Source of the DNA: JBHEBG01 sp046557915
GTDB taxonomy: Bacteria; Bacteroidota; Bacteroidia; Flavobacteriales; Flavobacteriaceae
DNA length: 64,000 nucleotides
Direction: 5' to 3'
NCBI RefSeq assembly: GCF_046557915.1
Contig: NZ_JBHEBG010000003.1
Span: 372,001 to 436,000, forward strand
In this document: piece by piece, positions 18,125 through 24,846 of the stretch
Numbering within the stretch: the stretch's first letter is position 1
Layout: each line of letters starts with the position of its first letter
Notes under the pieces: model-generated
What the model saw: the letters and a program-made list of their open reading frames with translations, nothing else
Database searches by the model: none
What the model was told of the DNA's origin: nothing
Made by a program: the position numbers and the translations under genes

Positions 18125-19335
18125 TTGCTAACAACTGTTTGTTTTCGTAGAAGTCTTTGTAGCAGTAAAAGTAACAAAATACCAAGCAAACAAATAATTC
18201 CAATACCATACCAAGTTAATTCGTAGCCCAAATTGGCTATGGCGCGCATACCCCAATTGTGTGCAAAAATGTGAGCAATAGAGAATGAAATGGTGTAAAG
18301 GGCCATATACTCTCCCTGGTTTCCTCGTTTTGCACGATCCATCGCAAAAGCATTTGAGAAGGGAAAGGCGATCATTTCTCCAACGGTCATTAGCAGCATT
18401 CCCATAACAAGTACCCCTATCCAGGAAAAAAGATTTAGGATAACAAAACTGAGCCCTACCAAGAACAGTCCTAGGATTACATTGCTAATTCTAGACCAGG
18501 GCCTGGTTTCCATAAAGGCAATCAGAGGCATCTCTAGGGCAAAAATCAGAAAACCATTCATCGCCAATAAAAGTCCAATTTCAAATTCGCTGAGCAAGTG
18601 AATTTCGGTATAGTATATGGGTATGGTGGAAAAATATTGAACAAATACAAAGGCAAACAATACCATAGCCCCTATAAACAGCCAATAGGGAAGGTCTGTA
18701 TAGGCAGATTTTGGGGTTTCGTTCTTCACTTCGTCCGATACCCTTGCCTTTTTAGGGTTTAAGACCAAAAACAACAAAATACTGGCCAGAATACATGTAC
18801 TTCCATCTACCCAAAAAAGGCCGTTATAGTCCAAGGTTGTAATGATGATACCACCAACTGCCGGTCCGGCAGAAAAACCAAGGTTAATGGCCAACCGAAT
18901 CAAGGTTACAGATCGGGTTTTGTTCTCCGGTTTACTATAGGCACTTAGCGCAACGTAAGAGGCCGGTCTAAAGGCATCCGCAACAATCATTAGTACTAAA
19001 ATCCCGATGCATATGGCTGTGTAATCCGTGAGAAATTGCAGGGCAATGAACATAACCCCGGTTAGGGAGAGGCTGATCAGCATAATACGATAGTAACCAA
19101 GTATATCCGTAAGTTTACCACCCACCCAAGAGCCTATTAACGATCCAAGGCCAAAGCAACTCATAATAATGCCCACATTCTCTAGGGTAAAGCCCAGATT
19201 CTGGGTAAGATAGAGCGATAAAAAGGGAATTACCATGGTACCGGCCCTATTTATTAGCGTAATCAGGGCCAACCACCAAACCTCTTTGGAGAGCCCTTTA
19301 AAAGAATCTAAATAGCCAAAATAGATTTTTCTCAT
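18121..19335 (-). CDS. MFS transporter
   Basis: About 404 residues from ATG 19335 (MRKIYFGYLDSF). Twelve membrane helices can be picked out, with the MFS A-motif GSWVGGKLTDILGYYR between helices 2 and 3. It resembles the MdtH/multidrug subgroup of proton antiporters, so efflux is more likely than uptake, but the substrate is not predictable. An in-frame ATG at 19443 would run through a terminator hairpin and add 36 poor residues, so I choose the later start. It overlaps the downstream DJ-1 lipoprotein gene. Confidence 0.88.
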   Translation of the reverse strand: MRKIYFGYLDSFKGLSKEVWWLALITLINRAGTMVIPFLSLYLTQNLGFTLENVGIIMSCFGLGSLIGSWVGGKLTDILGYYRIMLISLSLTGVMFIALQFLTDYTAICIGILVLMIVADAFRPASYVALSAYSKPENKTRSVTLIRLAINLGFSAGPAVGGIIITTLDYNGLFWVDGSTCILASILLFLVLNPKKARVSDEVKNETPKSAYTDLPYWLFIGAMVLFAFVFVQYFSTIPIYYTEIHLLSEFEIGLLLAMNGFLIFALEMPLIAFMETRPWSRISNVILGLFLVGLSFVILNLFSWIGVLVMGMLLMTVGEMIAFPFSNAFAMDRAKRGNQGEYMALYTISFSIAHIFAHNWGMRAIANLGYELTWYGIGIICLLGILLLLLLQRLLRKQTVVSK

Positions 19336-19348
19336 AATGATAAAGCAT

Positions 19349-19380
19349 AAAAAAAGCCCCGACGTTGGCGTCAGGGCTTT
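19349..19380 (-). terminator. Terminator inside the MFS leader (possible attenuator)
   Basis: Stem AAAGCCC and GACG (19353-19364) pairing with CGTC and GGGCTTT (19369-19380), one mismatch, TTGG loop, seven T on the minus strand. It ends about 14 nt before the MFS start codon, with no complete upstream gene to terminate. Confidence 0.65.
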
Positions 19381-19492
19381 ATATTTTAAAATCTCATCAA
19401 TTTTAACAATAACAGCGCTGAACCCATTGCCTTGGGTATACATGAACCGTCTTCCAAATTGATGTAAATCTCATTTCCTGTTTTTGTTTACA

Positions 19493-19500
19493 CAAAGCTA
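19493..19500 (-). promoter_or_regulatory. -7 box for the MFS/DJ-1 operon leader
   Basis: TAGCTTTG on the minus strand fits the Bacteroidota -7 consensus TAnnTTTG. Transcription from here would give a leader of about 150 nt that includes the terminator at 19349-19380. Confidence 0.4.
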
Positions 19501-19545
19501 ACCAAAAAAATACTATGTTGTATTTTTGAATTTTAAATTTGTGTT

Positions 19546-20196
19546 ATGCGACTTTATTTTTTGATTTTAGTTTTGATAATCTTAGGTGCCGGGTGCACTG
19601 GTAAAAAGAAATATCATGATGTGGTTAAGTCCAGTACAGCTAGCATAGCAGGTAATGCGATGGATGAGATTTTAAAATTTCAGGAAGAACTGAACGCAGA
19701 ATACAAAGACCCGGAAAGTTCCCCATTGCCCGACAGGTTTCGCAAGAATTTTGAATCCTTGGATTTTTTCAGTCCAGATACCAGTTATGCAGTGAGGGCC
19801 AAATTGCAATTGACCCCTGAAGCAGTTCCTTTTATGATGCCCACTACTACCGATAGGGAAGCCGAGGAAGTGGTATATGGCGTTGCACATTTTACCTTAA
19901 AAGGAAAGCCATATCAACTAGAAATATACCAGAGTCCTAGTTTAATTTTGCAAGAAGGTTATTCAGATTATTTGTTTTTACCTTTTTTGGACAAGACCAA
20001 TGGCGAAGAGACCTATACCGGCGGTAGGTATATAGATCTTAGAATCCCTAAGGGCGATTCGCTTACCATAGATTTTAATAGGGCGTACAACCCCTATTGC
20101 GCTTATAACAAAAAATATTCGTGTCCCATAGTGCCAAAGGTAAATACCTTGGACACCAAAGTTTTGGCAGGGGTAAAGGCCTTTGCCAAAAAGTGA
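19546..20196 (+). CDS. DUF1684 lipoprotein
   Basis: 216 residues with lipobox LGAGC (Cys17), so attached to the envelope. DUF1684 features are clear in the second half: DYLFLPFLDKTNGEETYTGG, RYIDLRIPKGDSLTIDFN, then RAYNPYCAYNKKYSCP and a final helix AGVKAFAKK. The family is common in Bacteroidota and Actinobacteria, and its Cys/His-rich pattern suggests metal or redox chemistry, but no role is proven. It is a single-gene unit. Confidence 0.88.
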   Translation: MRLYFLILVLIILGAGCTGKKKYHDVVKSSTASIAGNAMDEILKFQEELNAEYKDPESSPLPDRFRKNFESLDFFSPDTSYAVRAKLQLTPEAVPFMMPTTTDREAEEVVYGVAHFTLKGKPYQLEIYQSPSLILQEGYSDYLFLPFLDKTNGEETYTGGRYIDLRIPKGDSLTIDFNRAYNPYCAYNKKYSCPIVPKVNTLDTKVLAGVKAFAKK

Positions 20197-20226
20197 AAAT
20201 GCCCCAACGTTTCCGTTAGGGCATTT
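20197..20226. terminator. Bidirectional terminator between DUF1684 and porin genes
   Basis: AAATGCCC and AACG arms pair with CGTT and GGGCATTT around a TTTC loop with one mismatch. It lies between two convergent stops (20196 and 20259); the T-tract is short on both strands. Confidence 0.65.
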
Positions 20227-20258
20227 CCCATTATAAATAGTCAAGTAAACCTATATTC

Positions 20259-21392
20259 TTAGAATTGATAGACCGCGGCCAATAAAAATGATGCCAAGCT
20301 ATCATTGGCCTCCAAATCAGCGTTAATAAAAGCGTCGTCCGATGCACTATCCAAGCGCAGTTCTGGCTTTATGATAAGATCACCTATGGTTGCACTTCCG
20401 GTTAGGGTTATGGCAAAAACACTAGAATCTTCCACGCCTGTGCCAATGGCACCAAAATCTCCCATTTCTTCAAAATATTCGCCTCTTAGGCCAATGGCGA
20501 AGTTTTCCGATGTTTTGAGCTGTGGATAAAGTGCCGCTCCATAGAATCCTATATCATCCGTATCCTGATAGGTGGCGTTTATACCAAGGAAAAAGGTGTC
20601 GGTGATATCAAAACCTCCGGTATAATCAATTTGAAAAAGGGATTTGACATCGGTATCTGTTAGTACCCCATCTATCAATTGCTCATTTGTTCCCTGTTTT
20701 CCAAATATAAAGTTCAAATACTGTCCACTATACCCCAATTGCGCCCCGAAAGAAAGCTCTCCAAATGGGTTGATATCCGTAAAATCGGTTGGGTTAAGTA
20801 TGGCAAGCATGGCAGACCAATCGTTACCCAAGTCAAAGTCGGCTTTTAAACCAGCATGTGAAAAGGGCCCGTAAGAAAACATGTATGATGTGCTGTAGTT
20901 AAAATTGGCGGCAGGTGAGATTACCTCATAGCCTAAAAAGGTATTGAAGTTACCAAAGGTAAGCGTAGTACTTTCACTAACGTTCCAGTATACGTACAAT
21001 TGGTTAACAATGTTAGGCGAGCCAAAAGGGGAGCCAAAAACAGCATCTTCCCCACGAGGGCCAAATACCAAATCTGCCACAAATCCTACTTTTTCGCCTT
21101 CATAACCCGCTATCAAGTTTATCATACCCAGTGCAAACCCAGGATCGTTGGCAAAACTAGAACCAGGGGCGGTGGGTAAAAACGTACCCACTTGTAGGTC
21201 ATTTTCAATAACAGGAACTTCTTTGTTAAGGCCATTAAAGTTAGCTCTATAGTAGGCATCTACCGTTCCACTGAATTCAAATTTGGGTTTTTCCTCGGCT
21301 GCCTCTTCTTGGGCAAAATTAGCCGTGGAGATTAAAACAAACGTTAGGAAAAATAAATTTTTTATGTATTTTGTGTTTATAATCGTTTTCAT
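20259..21392 (-). CDS. BBP2/OmpL-like outer-membrane porin of the ammonium cluster
   Basis: 377 residues. Signal peptide to about FAQ (residue 28), then alternating amphipathic strands with family marks: FSGTVDAYYRANFN at the start, the internal ANDPGFALGMINLIAGYEG, ALYPQLKTSENFAIGLRGEYF and a C-terminal Phe (AAVYQF) for barrel insertion. It fits the PF07642-like beta-barrel porins. It follows the ammonium transporter gene (120-bp gap) on the same strand and likely widens outer-membrane access for nitrogen compounds; that role is inferred from the neighbours. Confidence 0.85.
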   Translation of the reverse strand: MKTIINTKYIKNLFFLTFVLISTANFAQEEAAEEKPKFEFSGTVDAYYRANFNGLNKEVPVIENDLQVGTFLPTAPGSSFANDPGFALGMINLIAGYEGEKVGFVADLVFGPRGEDAVFGSPFGSPNIVNQLYVYWNVSESTTLTFGNFNTFLGYEVISPAANFNYSTSYMFSYGPFSHAGLKADFDLGNDWSAMLAILNPTDFTDINPFGELSFGAQLGYSGQYLNFIFGKQGTNEQLIDGVLTDTDVKSLFQIDYTGGFDITDTFFLGINATYQDTDDIGFYGAALYPQLKTSENFAIGLRGEYFEEMGDFGAIGTGVEDSSVFAITLTGSATIGDLIIKPELRLDSASDDAFINADLEANDSLASFLLAAVYQF

Positions 21393-21471
21393 ATTTCAAT
21401 GATTTAAATATCCTTGTAAAAGGATTGTTAACTAGTTTAATTGAGTTGTATATTTTGAAAAAGGTTGTATT

Positions 21472-21499
21472 AACGGAGCGTTCTGCCAAACGCTCCGTT
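21472..21499 (-). other. Hairpin between amt and porin genes
   Basis: Perfect 11-bp inverted repeat AACGGAGCGTT / AACGCTCCGTT with a 6-nt loop, 13 bp after the amt stop. On the minus strand it lacks a T-tract, so it may slow decay or reduce readthrough into the porin gene rather than end transcription. On the plus strand it is followed by TTTCCTTTTT. Confidence 0.6.
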
Positions 21500-21512
21500 T
21501 CCTTTTTATTTA

Positions 21513-22757
21513 CTAATGTTGGTTCATCCTAAAATCTGCATAAGCATCCATTCCGTGTTCATGAAGATCCAAACCTTCTAGTTCCTCTTCTTTGGAGACT
21601 CGGATACCAACGGTTTTCTTAATTACGGATAGGATGATGAATGACGATATGGTACACATTAAAGCAACGGCACCTACACCCGCTAATTGGTAAAGGAACT
21701 GATCGCCTCCGGCCTTAGCTCCAAAAATACCAACTGCCAAGGTTCCCCAGATACCGCATATTAGGTGAACTGCAATGGCACCTACGGGATCGTCCAATTT
21801 TATACGATCTATTAATGCTACCCCAAGCACAATGATGATTCCGGCAAGAAATCCGATAATTACCGCTTCGTTGGGAGACATAAGATCCGCGCCCGCGGTG
21901 ATACCTACTAAACCGCCAAGGATACCATTGAGGAACATAGTAAGGTCAAAGTTTTTGTAAAGAATGGTAGAAAAAAGGAAGGCTCCTACACCGCCAGCTG
22001 CTGCTGCCAGACATGTGGTTACCAATACCAATGAAGTACCTTCGGGGTCTCCGGACAGTACAGATCCACCATTAAACCCAAACCAGCCCAACCATAATAT
22101 TAAGACACCACCGGCGGCCAAGGGTATATTATGGCCTGGTATTGCTTTGGTTCTACCGTCTTCACCAAATTTACCGATTCTAGACCCTAACAGGTAAACG
22201 GCAATAAGCGCTCCCCAGCCACCTACGGAGTGTACCAAGGTAGATCCTGCAAAATCGTGGAACCCGGCGTCATCGCCTCCTAAGGTAGAAAGGAAACCAC
22301 CTCCCCATTGCCACGACCCAACGATTGGGTATATCAGTCCTACATAAATAATGGTAAAGACCATGAAAGGTACCAGTTTTATCCTTTCAGCAACGGCACC
22401 CGAAACTATGGTTGCGGCTGTTGCTGCAAACATTCCTTGAAAAAGGAAATCTGTCCACCAAGTATACCCACCATCGGCGTATTCTGGTGTCATCCCATTT
22501 TCGGGAGCTGCAATTCCAAATCCGGCGAAACCAAAATAACCATTAAAGTCTCCCGGGTACATCATGTTAAATCCACCAATATAGTATAGCAAAAGCCCTA
22601 CACATATGATGAAAACGTTTTTAAATAAGATATTGATCGTGTTTTTCTGTCTGGTTAGCCCAATCTCCAAGAAAGAGAATCCCATATGCATAAAAAATAC
22701 AAGGGCGGTACATACCATCATCCAAACATTATTAGCTGTAAATAATCCTGCGTCCAT
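21513..22757 (-). CDS. amt: Ammonium transporter
   Basis: 414 residues, eleven predicted helices. Imports ammonium across the inner membrane as a trimer. Family marks: WMMVCTALVFFMHMGFSFLE at the N-terminus, DFAGSTLVHSVGGW with the first pore His, HNIPLAAGGVLILWLGWFGFNGGS, and AVHLICGIWGTLAVGIF with the second pore His. It lies 32 bp downstream of the P-II gene; co-transcription with a P-II regulator that plugs the channel is the normal arrangement. The porin gene follows it. Confidence 0.96.
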   Translation of the reverse strand: MDAGLFTANNVWMMVCTALVFFMHMGFSFLEIGLTRQKNTINILFKNVFIICVGLLLYYIGGFNMMYPGDFNGYFGFAGFGIAAPENGMTPEYADGGYTWWTDFLFQGMFAATAATIVSGAVAERIKLVPFMVFTIIYVGLIYPIVGSWQWGGGFLSTLGGDDAGFHDFAGSTLVHSVGGWGALIAVYLLGSRIGKFGEDGRTKAIPGHNIPLAAGGVLILWLGWFGFNGGSVLSGDPEGTSLVLVTTCLAAAAGGVGAFLFSTILYKNFDLTMFLNGILGGLVGITAGADLMSPNEAVIIGFLAGIIIVLGVALIDRIKLDDPVGAIAVHLICGIWGTLAVGIFGAKAGGDQFLYQLAGVGAVALMCTISSFIILSVIKKTVGIRVSKEEELEGLDLHEHGMDAYADFRMNQH

Positions 22758-22789
22758 TTTAATACTTGTTTGTTAGTTGAATAATTGTT

Positions 22790-23128
22790 TTAGTTGATTC
22801 CTGCGTGTCCGCTTTCTTTGGTCCGTATTCTATACGCTTCAATGACATCGGAGACGAAAACCTTTCCGTCGCCTACATTGCCCGTATTGGCCGAATCTAA
22901 AATGGCATTAACGGTTCTTTCCAAAAATTCATCGGATACCACTATAGATAGGTACCTTCTTTGAATGTCCGTGGTACTGTAAGAAATACCGCGGTAAACA
23001 TGTCCTTGTTTTTCGTTACCAACCCCAGTTACATCCCAGTAACTGAAGAAGTTTACTTCGACATCATGTAAAGCCTTCTTTACATCGTCAAATTTTGATT
23101 TCCTAATAATTGCCTCGACTTTTTTCAT
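22790..23128 (-). CDS. glnK: P-II nitrogen regulator (GlnK/GlnB type)
   Basis: 112 residues, the usual length. Senses 2-oxoglutarate and ATP/ADP and blocks the ammonium channel through its T-loop. N-terminal strand MKKVEAIIRKSKFDDVKKAL, T-loop region GHVYRGISYSTTD with Tyr50 at the place of the classic uridylylated Tyr51, and the end region GDGKVFVSDVIEAYRIRT that binds nucleotide. First gene of the P-II/amt/porin group. Whether it is GlnB or GlnK by name rests on its linkage to amt. Upstream are a TATATTTG box and two palindromes. Confidence 0.94.
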   Translation of the reverse strand: MKKVEAIIRKSKFDDVKKALHDVEVNFFSYWDVTGVGNEKQGHVYRGISYSTTDIQRRYLSIVVSDEFLERTVNAILDSANTGNVGDGKVFVSDVIEAYRIRTKESGHAGIN

Positions 23129-23151
23129 AATTAATTTGTTGTTAATCGTGC

Positions 23152-23159
23152 CAAATATA
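23152..23159 (-). promoter_or_regulatory. -7 box of the P-II/amt operon
   Basis: TATATTTG on the minus strand, an exact TAnnTTTG, with the P-II ATG about 24 bp downstream. The spot where a -33 element would be is covered by the palindrome at 23177-23192. Confidence 0.65.
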
Positions 23160-23176
23160 TGTTAATTTATAATAGA

Positions 23177-23192
23177 CCCTAAATTATTAGGG
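23177..23192. promoter_or_regulatory. Operator-like palindrome, promoter-proximal
   Basis: CCCTAA-ATTA-TTAGGG, exact arms, centre at 23184.5. It is centred about 37-41 bp upstream of the probable start of transcription, the place for an activator that contacts RNA polymerase. Confidence 0.5.
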
Positions 23193-23225
23193 GGTATATG
23201 CATAATTTTTATGTTTATAACAAAT

Positions 23226-23248
23226 TACCCCTATAAATTTTAGGGGTA
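23226..23248. promoter_or_regulatory. Operator-like palindrome, distal
   Basis: TACCCCTA, 7-bp spacer, TAGGGGTA with exact 8-bp arms, centre at 23237. The half-site CCCTA/TAGGG is shared with the proximal palindrome, 52.5 bp away. Confidence 0.5.
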
Positions 23249-23418
23249 TTCTATTTACAAATTAAAAAATTGAATATTTGGTTATTTTGTAGGACAACTT
23301 TAAAGGAATTGGTAGGAGAGCCTATGGACATAGGTGTAATAGATGTGTAAATCACATTATTTACCCTATAATCTTAAGAAAATACTAGATAATGGGAAGG
23401 GGAGAGATAACCCTAGGG

Positions 23419-23790
23419 TTATAGCAATTTGGCAAGCCAAAGCCCCAAAGCCACAGCAAGAAGACCTACTGCGATGCTAGCGATCGTATAAAATGAAAAA
23501 TGCCAGAGCTCTCCTGCCTTCAATAAGGAGTGTTTTTCGAAAGCAAATGCGGAGAATGTAGTAAAACCTCCACAGAAACCAGTAGAAAGTAGTAAAGTCT
23601 GGTTTTGTGAAAGATAATCGTTCTTAAGAGATGCCCCAAGAACAAGTCCTATTATTAGGCATCCAATTATGTTTACCAAAAAAGTTCCTAAAAAAAAGTT
23701 TTGAAAATAGCTATTGTATGTTTTTCCTATGATGAATCTAAGGCTGCTGCCCAAACCTCCTCCCAAGAAGACAAGTAGTATTTGTTTCAT
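23419..23790 (-). CDS. crcB: Fluoride channel CrcB/Fluc
   Basis: 123 residues with four membrane helices; forms a dual-topology dimer that lets fluoride out of the cell. Diagnostic motifs: GGGLGSSLRF at the start, GTFLVNIIG with the conserved pore Asn40, and GFCGGFTTFSAF (71-82) carrying the central sodium site and the Phe box. It lies 17 bp downstream of the small membrane peptide gene at 23808-23984, so both are probably transcribed together. The gap is too short for a fluoride riboswitch directly in front of it. Confidence 0.95.
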   Translation of the reverse strand: MKQILLVFLGGGLGSSLRFIIGKTYNSYFQNFFLGTFLVNIIGCLIIGLVLGASLKNDYLSQNQTLLLSTGFCGGFTTFSAFAFEKHSLLKAGELWHFSFYTIASIAVGLLAVALGLWLAKLL

Positions 23791-23807
23791 ACCCTAAAGG
23801 TAAAAAA

Positions 23808-23984
23808 CTATACCGCCTTTTTGTATTTGGAAGTTATTAAATCTATGGGATAGATTTCAGCCGGTGTTTCGGAAATACCTTTTTCGGTAGGCCTATTCTT
23901 TTGATTTGCACCATTAACACTGAAGACCAGTAGGATGGCATTTATAGCAATAAGACCAAAAAGTATGCTTACAAAAGTTACCAT
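23808..23984 (-). CDS. Small single-helix membrane protein, family member A (58 aa)
   Basis: 58 residues, ATG to TAG. One N-terminal hydrophobic helix (MVTFVSILFGLIAINAILLV, residues 1-20) followed by FSVNGANQKN and a polar tail ending SKYKKAV. The helix has no signal-peptidase site and probably stays in the inner membrane with the tail on one side. It is plainly related to the two shorter peptides at 40522-40605 and 40688-40780: all share M-x-T-F, an Asn at position 15 and the SVN/STN at 22-24. A TAATTTTG box (24012-24019) lies about 30 bp upstream, and crcB begins 17 bp after its stop. Confidence 0.75.
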   Translation of the reverse strand: MVTFVSILFGLIAINAILLVFSVNGANQKNRPTEKGISETPAEIYPIDLITSKYKKAV

Positions 23985-24011
23985 TTAACGATATTATTTA
24001 GTACTACAACG

Positions 24012-24019
24012 CAAAATTA
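24012..24019 (-). promoter_or_regulatory. -7 box for small membrane protein A and crcB
   Basis: TAATTTTG on the minus strand fits TAnnTTTG; the start codon follows after about 27 bp. Confidence 0.45.
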
Positions 24020-24099
24020 CGCTATTTCTTATAGTATACGAGGAAAACGGAAATAATGTTGTCAACCCCCTAATTTTTGTGGTATATGCAAACAAAAAG

Positions 24100-24288
24100 T
24101 TAATTTTTGAGAAAATGTTTAAGGAAGAACAAGATTATTATAAAGGTTACAAACACAATTCCTACCCATTTAACACCTTTGTAATTTTTTGCATGCAATT
24201 TTTTGTCCTTTTTATAGGAAAACACCATAATGGCGATAAACATTACAACAAAAATGCCTGCAAATATTAATTGCCCGTTGCTGAACAT
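24100..24288 (-). CDS. Small two-helix membrane protein (62 aa)
   Basis: 62 residues. MFSNGQLIFAGIFVVMFIAI begins a first helix, a basic linker FSYKKDKKLHAKNYKGVK follows, then a second helix IVFVTFIIILFFLKHF. It resembles a short protein widely seen in flavobacteria without a known function. Both ends probably face the same side with the basic loop in the cytoplasm. A TAGCTTTG box (24305-24312) sits directly upstream, so it has its own promoter. The plus-strand ORF over the same bases has no comparable features. Confidence 0.75.
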   Translation of the reverse strand: MFSNGQLIFAGIFVVMFIAIMVFSYKKDKKLHAKNYKGVKWVGIVFVTFIIILFFLKHFLKN

Positions 24289-24304
24289 ATTGCTTATTTT
24301 TGTG

Positions 24305-24312
24305 CAAAGCTA
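24305..24312 (-). promoter_or_regulatory. -7 box for the two-helix membrane protein
   Basis: TAGCTTTG on the minus strand, 16 bp before the ATG; matches TAnnTTTG. No good -33 element. Confidence 0.4.
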
Positions 24313-24408
24313 ACCCAAAATAGTATAAGGGTAAGGTGCCTTCCAAATAATTTTGATTGCCCGTTCTTTAATTTTGGATGTAAAAGTTAAACTTATAAAT
24401 CGTAATAA

Positions 24409-24795
24409 ATGAAAGATAAACTCAATGCCGTAGCACAATTCCACAACTCCTTTGGGTTGGGGGTTTCCGAAACCTTGAGAGCAAATTTGGGAACCGATAA
24501 GAACTTGTTGCGTTTTAATCTTATGGATGAGGAAAATAGGGAGTATTTGGAGGCAGCCAATAGTAACGACTTGGTAGAAGTGGCCGATGCCTTGGGCGAT
24601 ATGCTCTATATTTTATGCGGAACAATTCTGGAGCACGGCATGCAGTACAAGATCGAAGAGGTATTTGCGGAAATACAACAGAGCAATATGAGCAAGTTGG
24701 ATGCGGATGGAAAACCAATCTATAGGGAAGATGGGAAGGTGCTAAAGGGCCCTAATTATTTTAAACCGGATATAAAAACGGTTTTGGATAGATAA
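24409..24795 (+). CDS. MazG-like nucleotide pyrophosphohydrolase family protein
   Basis: 128 residues, all-helical, cytoplasmic. The metal-binding pattern of the all-alpha NTP pyrophosphatase superfamily is visible in LMDEENREYLEA (EExxE) and ADALGDMLYILCG (ExxD-like). The family cleaves nucleotides to monophosphate and pyrophosphate, as in MazG or HisE house-cleaning enzymes. Here the substrate is not certain; phosphoribosyl-ATP-like and (d)NTP substrates are both possible. The C-terminal stretch GPNYFKPDI is typical of this Bacteroidota subgroup. Closed by a terminator shared with ilvE. Confidence 0.85.
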   Translation: MKDKLNAVAQFHNSFGLGVSETLRANLGTDKNLLRFNLMDEENREYLEAANSNDLVEVADALGDMLYILCGTILEHGMQYKIEEVFAEIQQSNMSKLDADGKPIYREDGKVLKGPNYFKPDIKTVLDR

Positions 24796-24828
24796 AAAAA
24801 AGCACCATACTTATATGGTGCCTTTTAT
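24795..24828. terminator. Terminator between convergent MazG-like and ilvE genes
   Basis: GCACCATA/TATGGTGC exact 8-bp stem (24802-24809, 24814-24821), CTTA loop, flanked by an A-run on one side and CTTTT on the other, so it can act in both directions. Confidence 0.8.
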
Positions 24829-24846
24829 ATGTAATCTATAATGGGA

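Noticed and set aside
19336..19443. N-terminal extension of the MFS protein to ATG 19443
   Set aside because: It would translate through a perfect terminator hairpin and adds residues not expected before the first MFS helix; kept only as a possible leader ORF.
23791..23807. Fluoride riboswitch in front of crcB
   Set aside because: Only 17 bp separate crcB from the preceding small gene; no room for the pseudoknot, and I do not see its conserved sequence before the small gene either.
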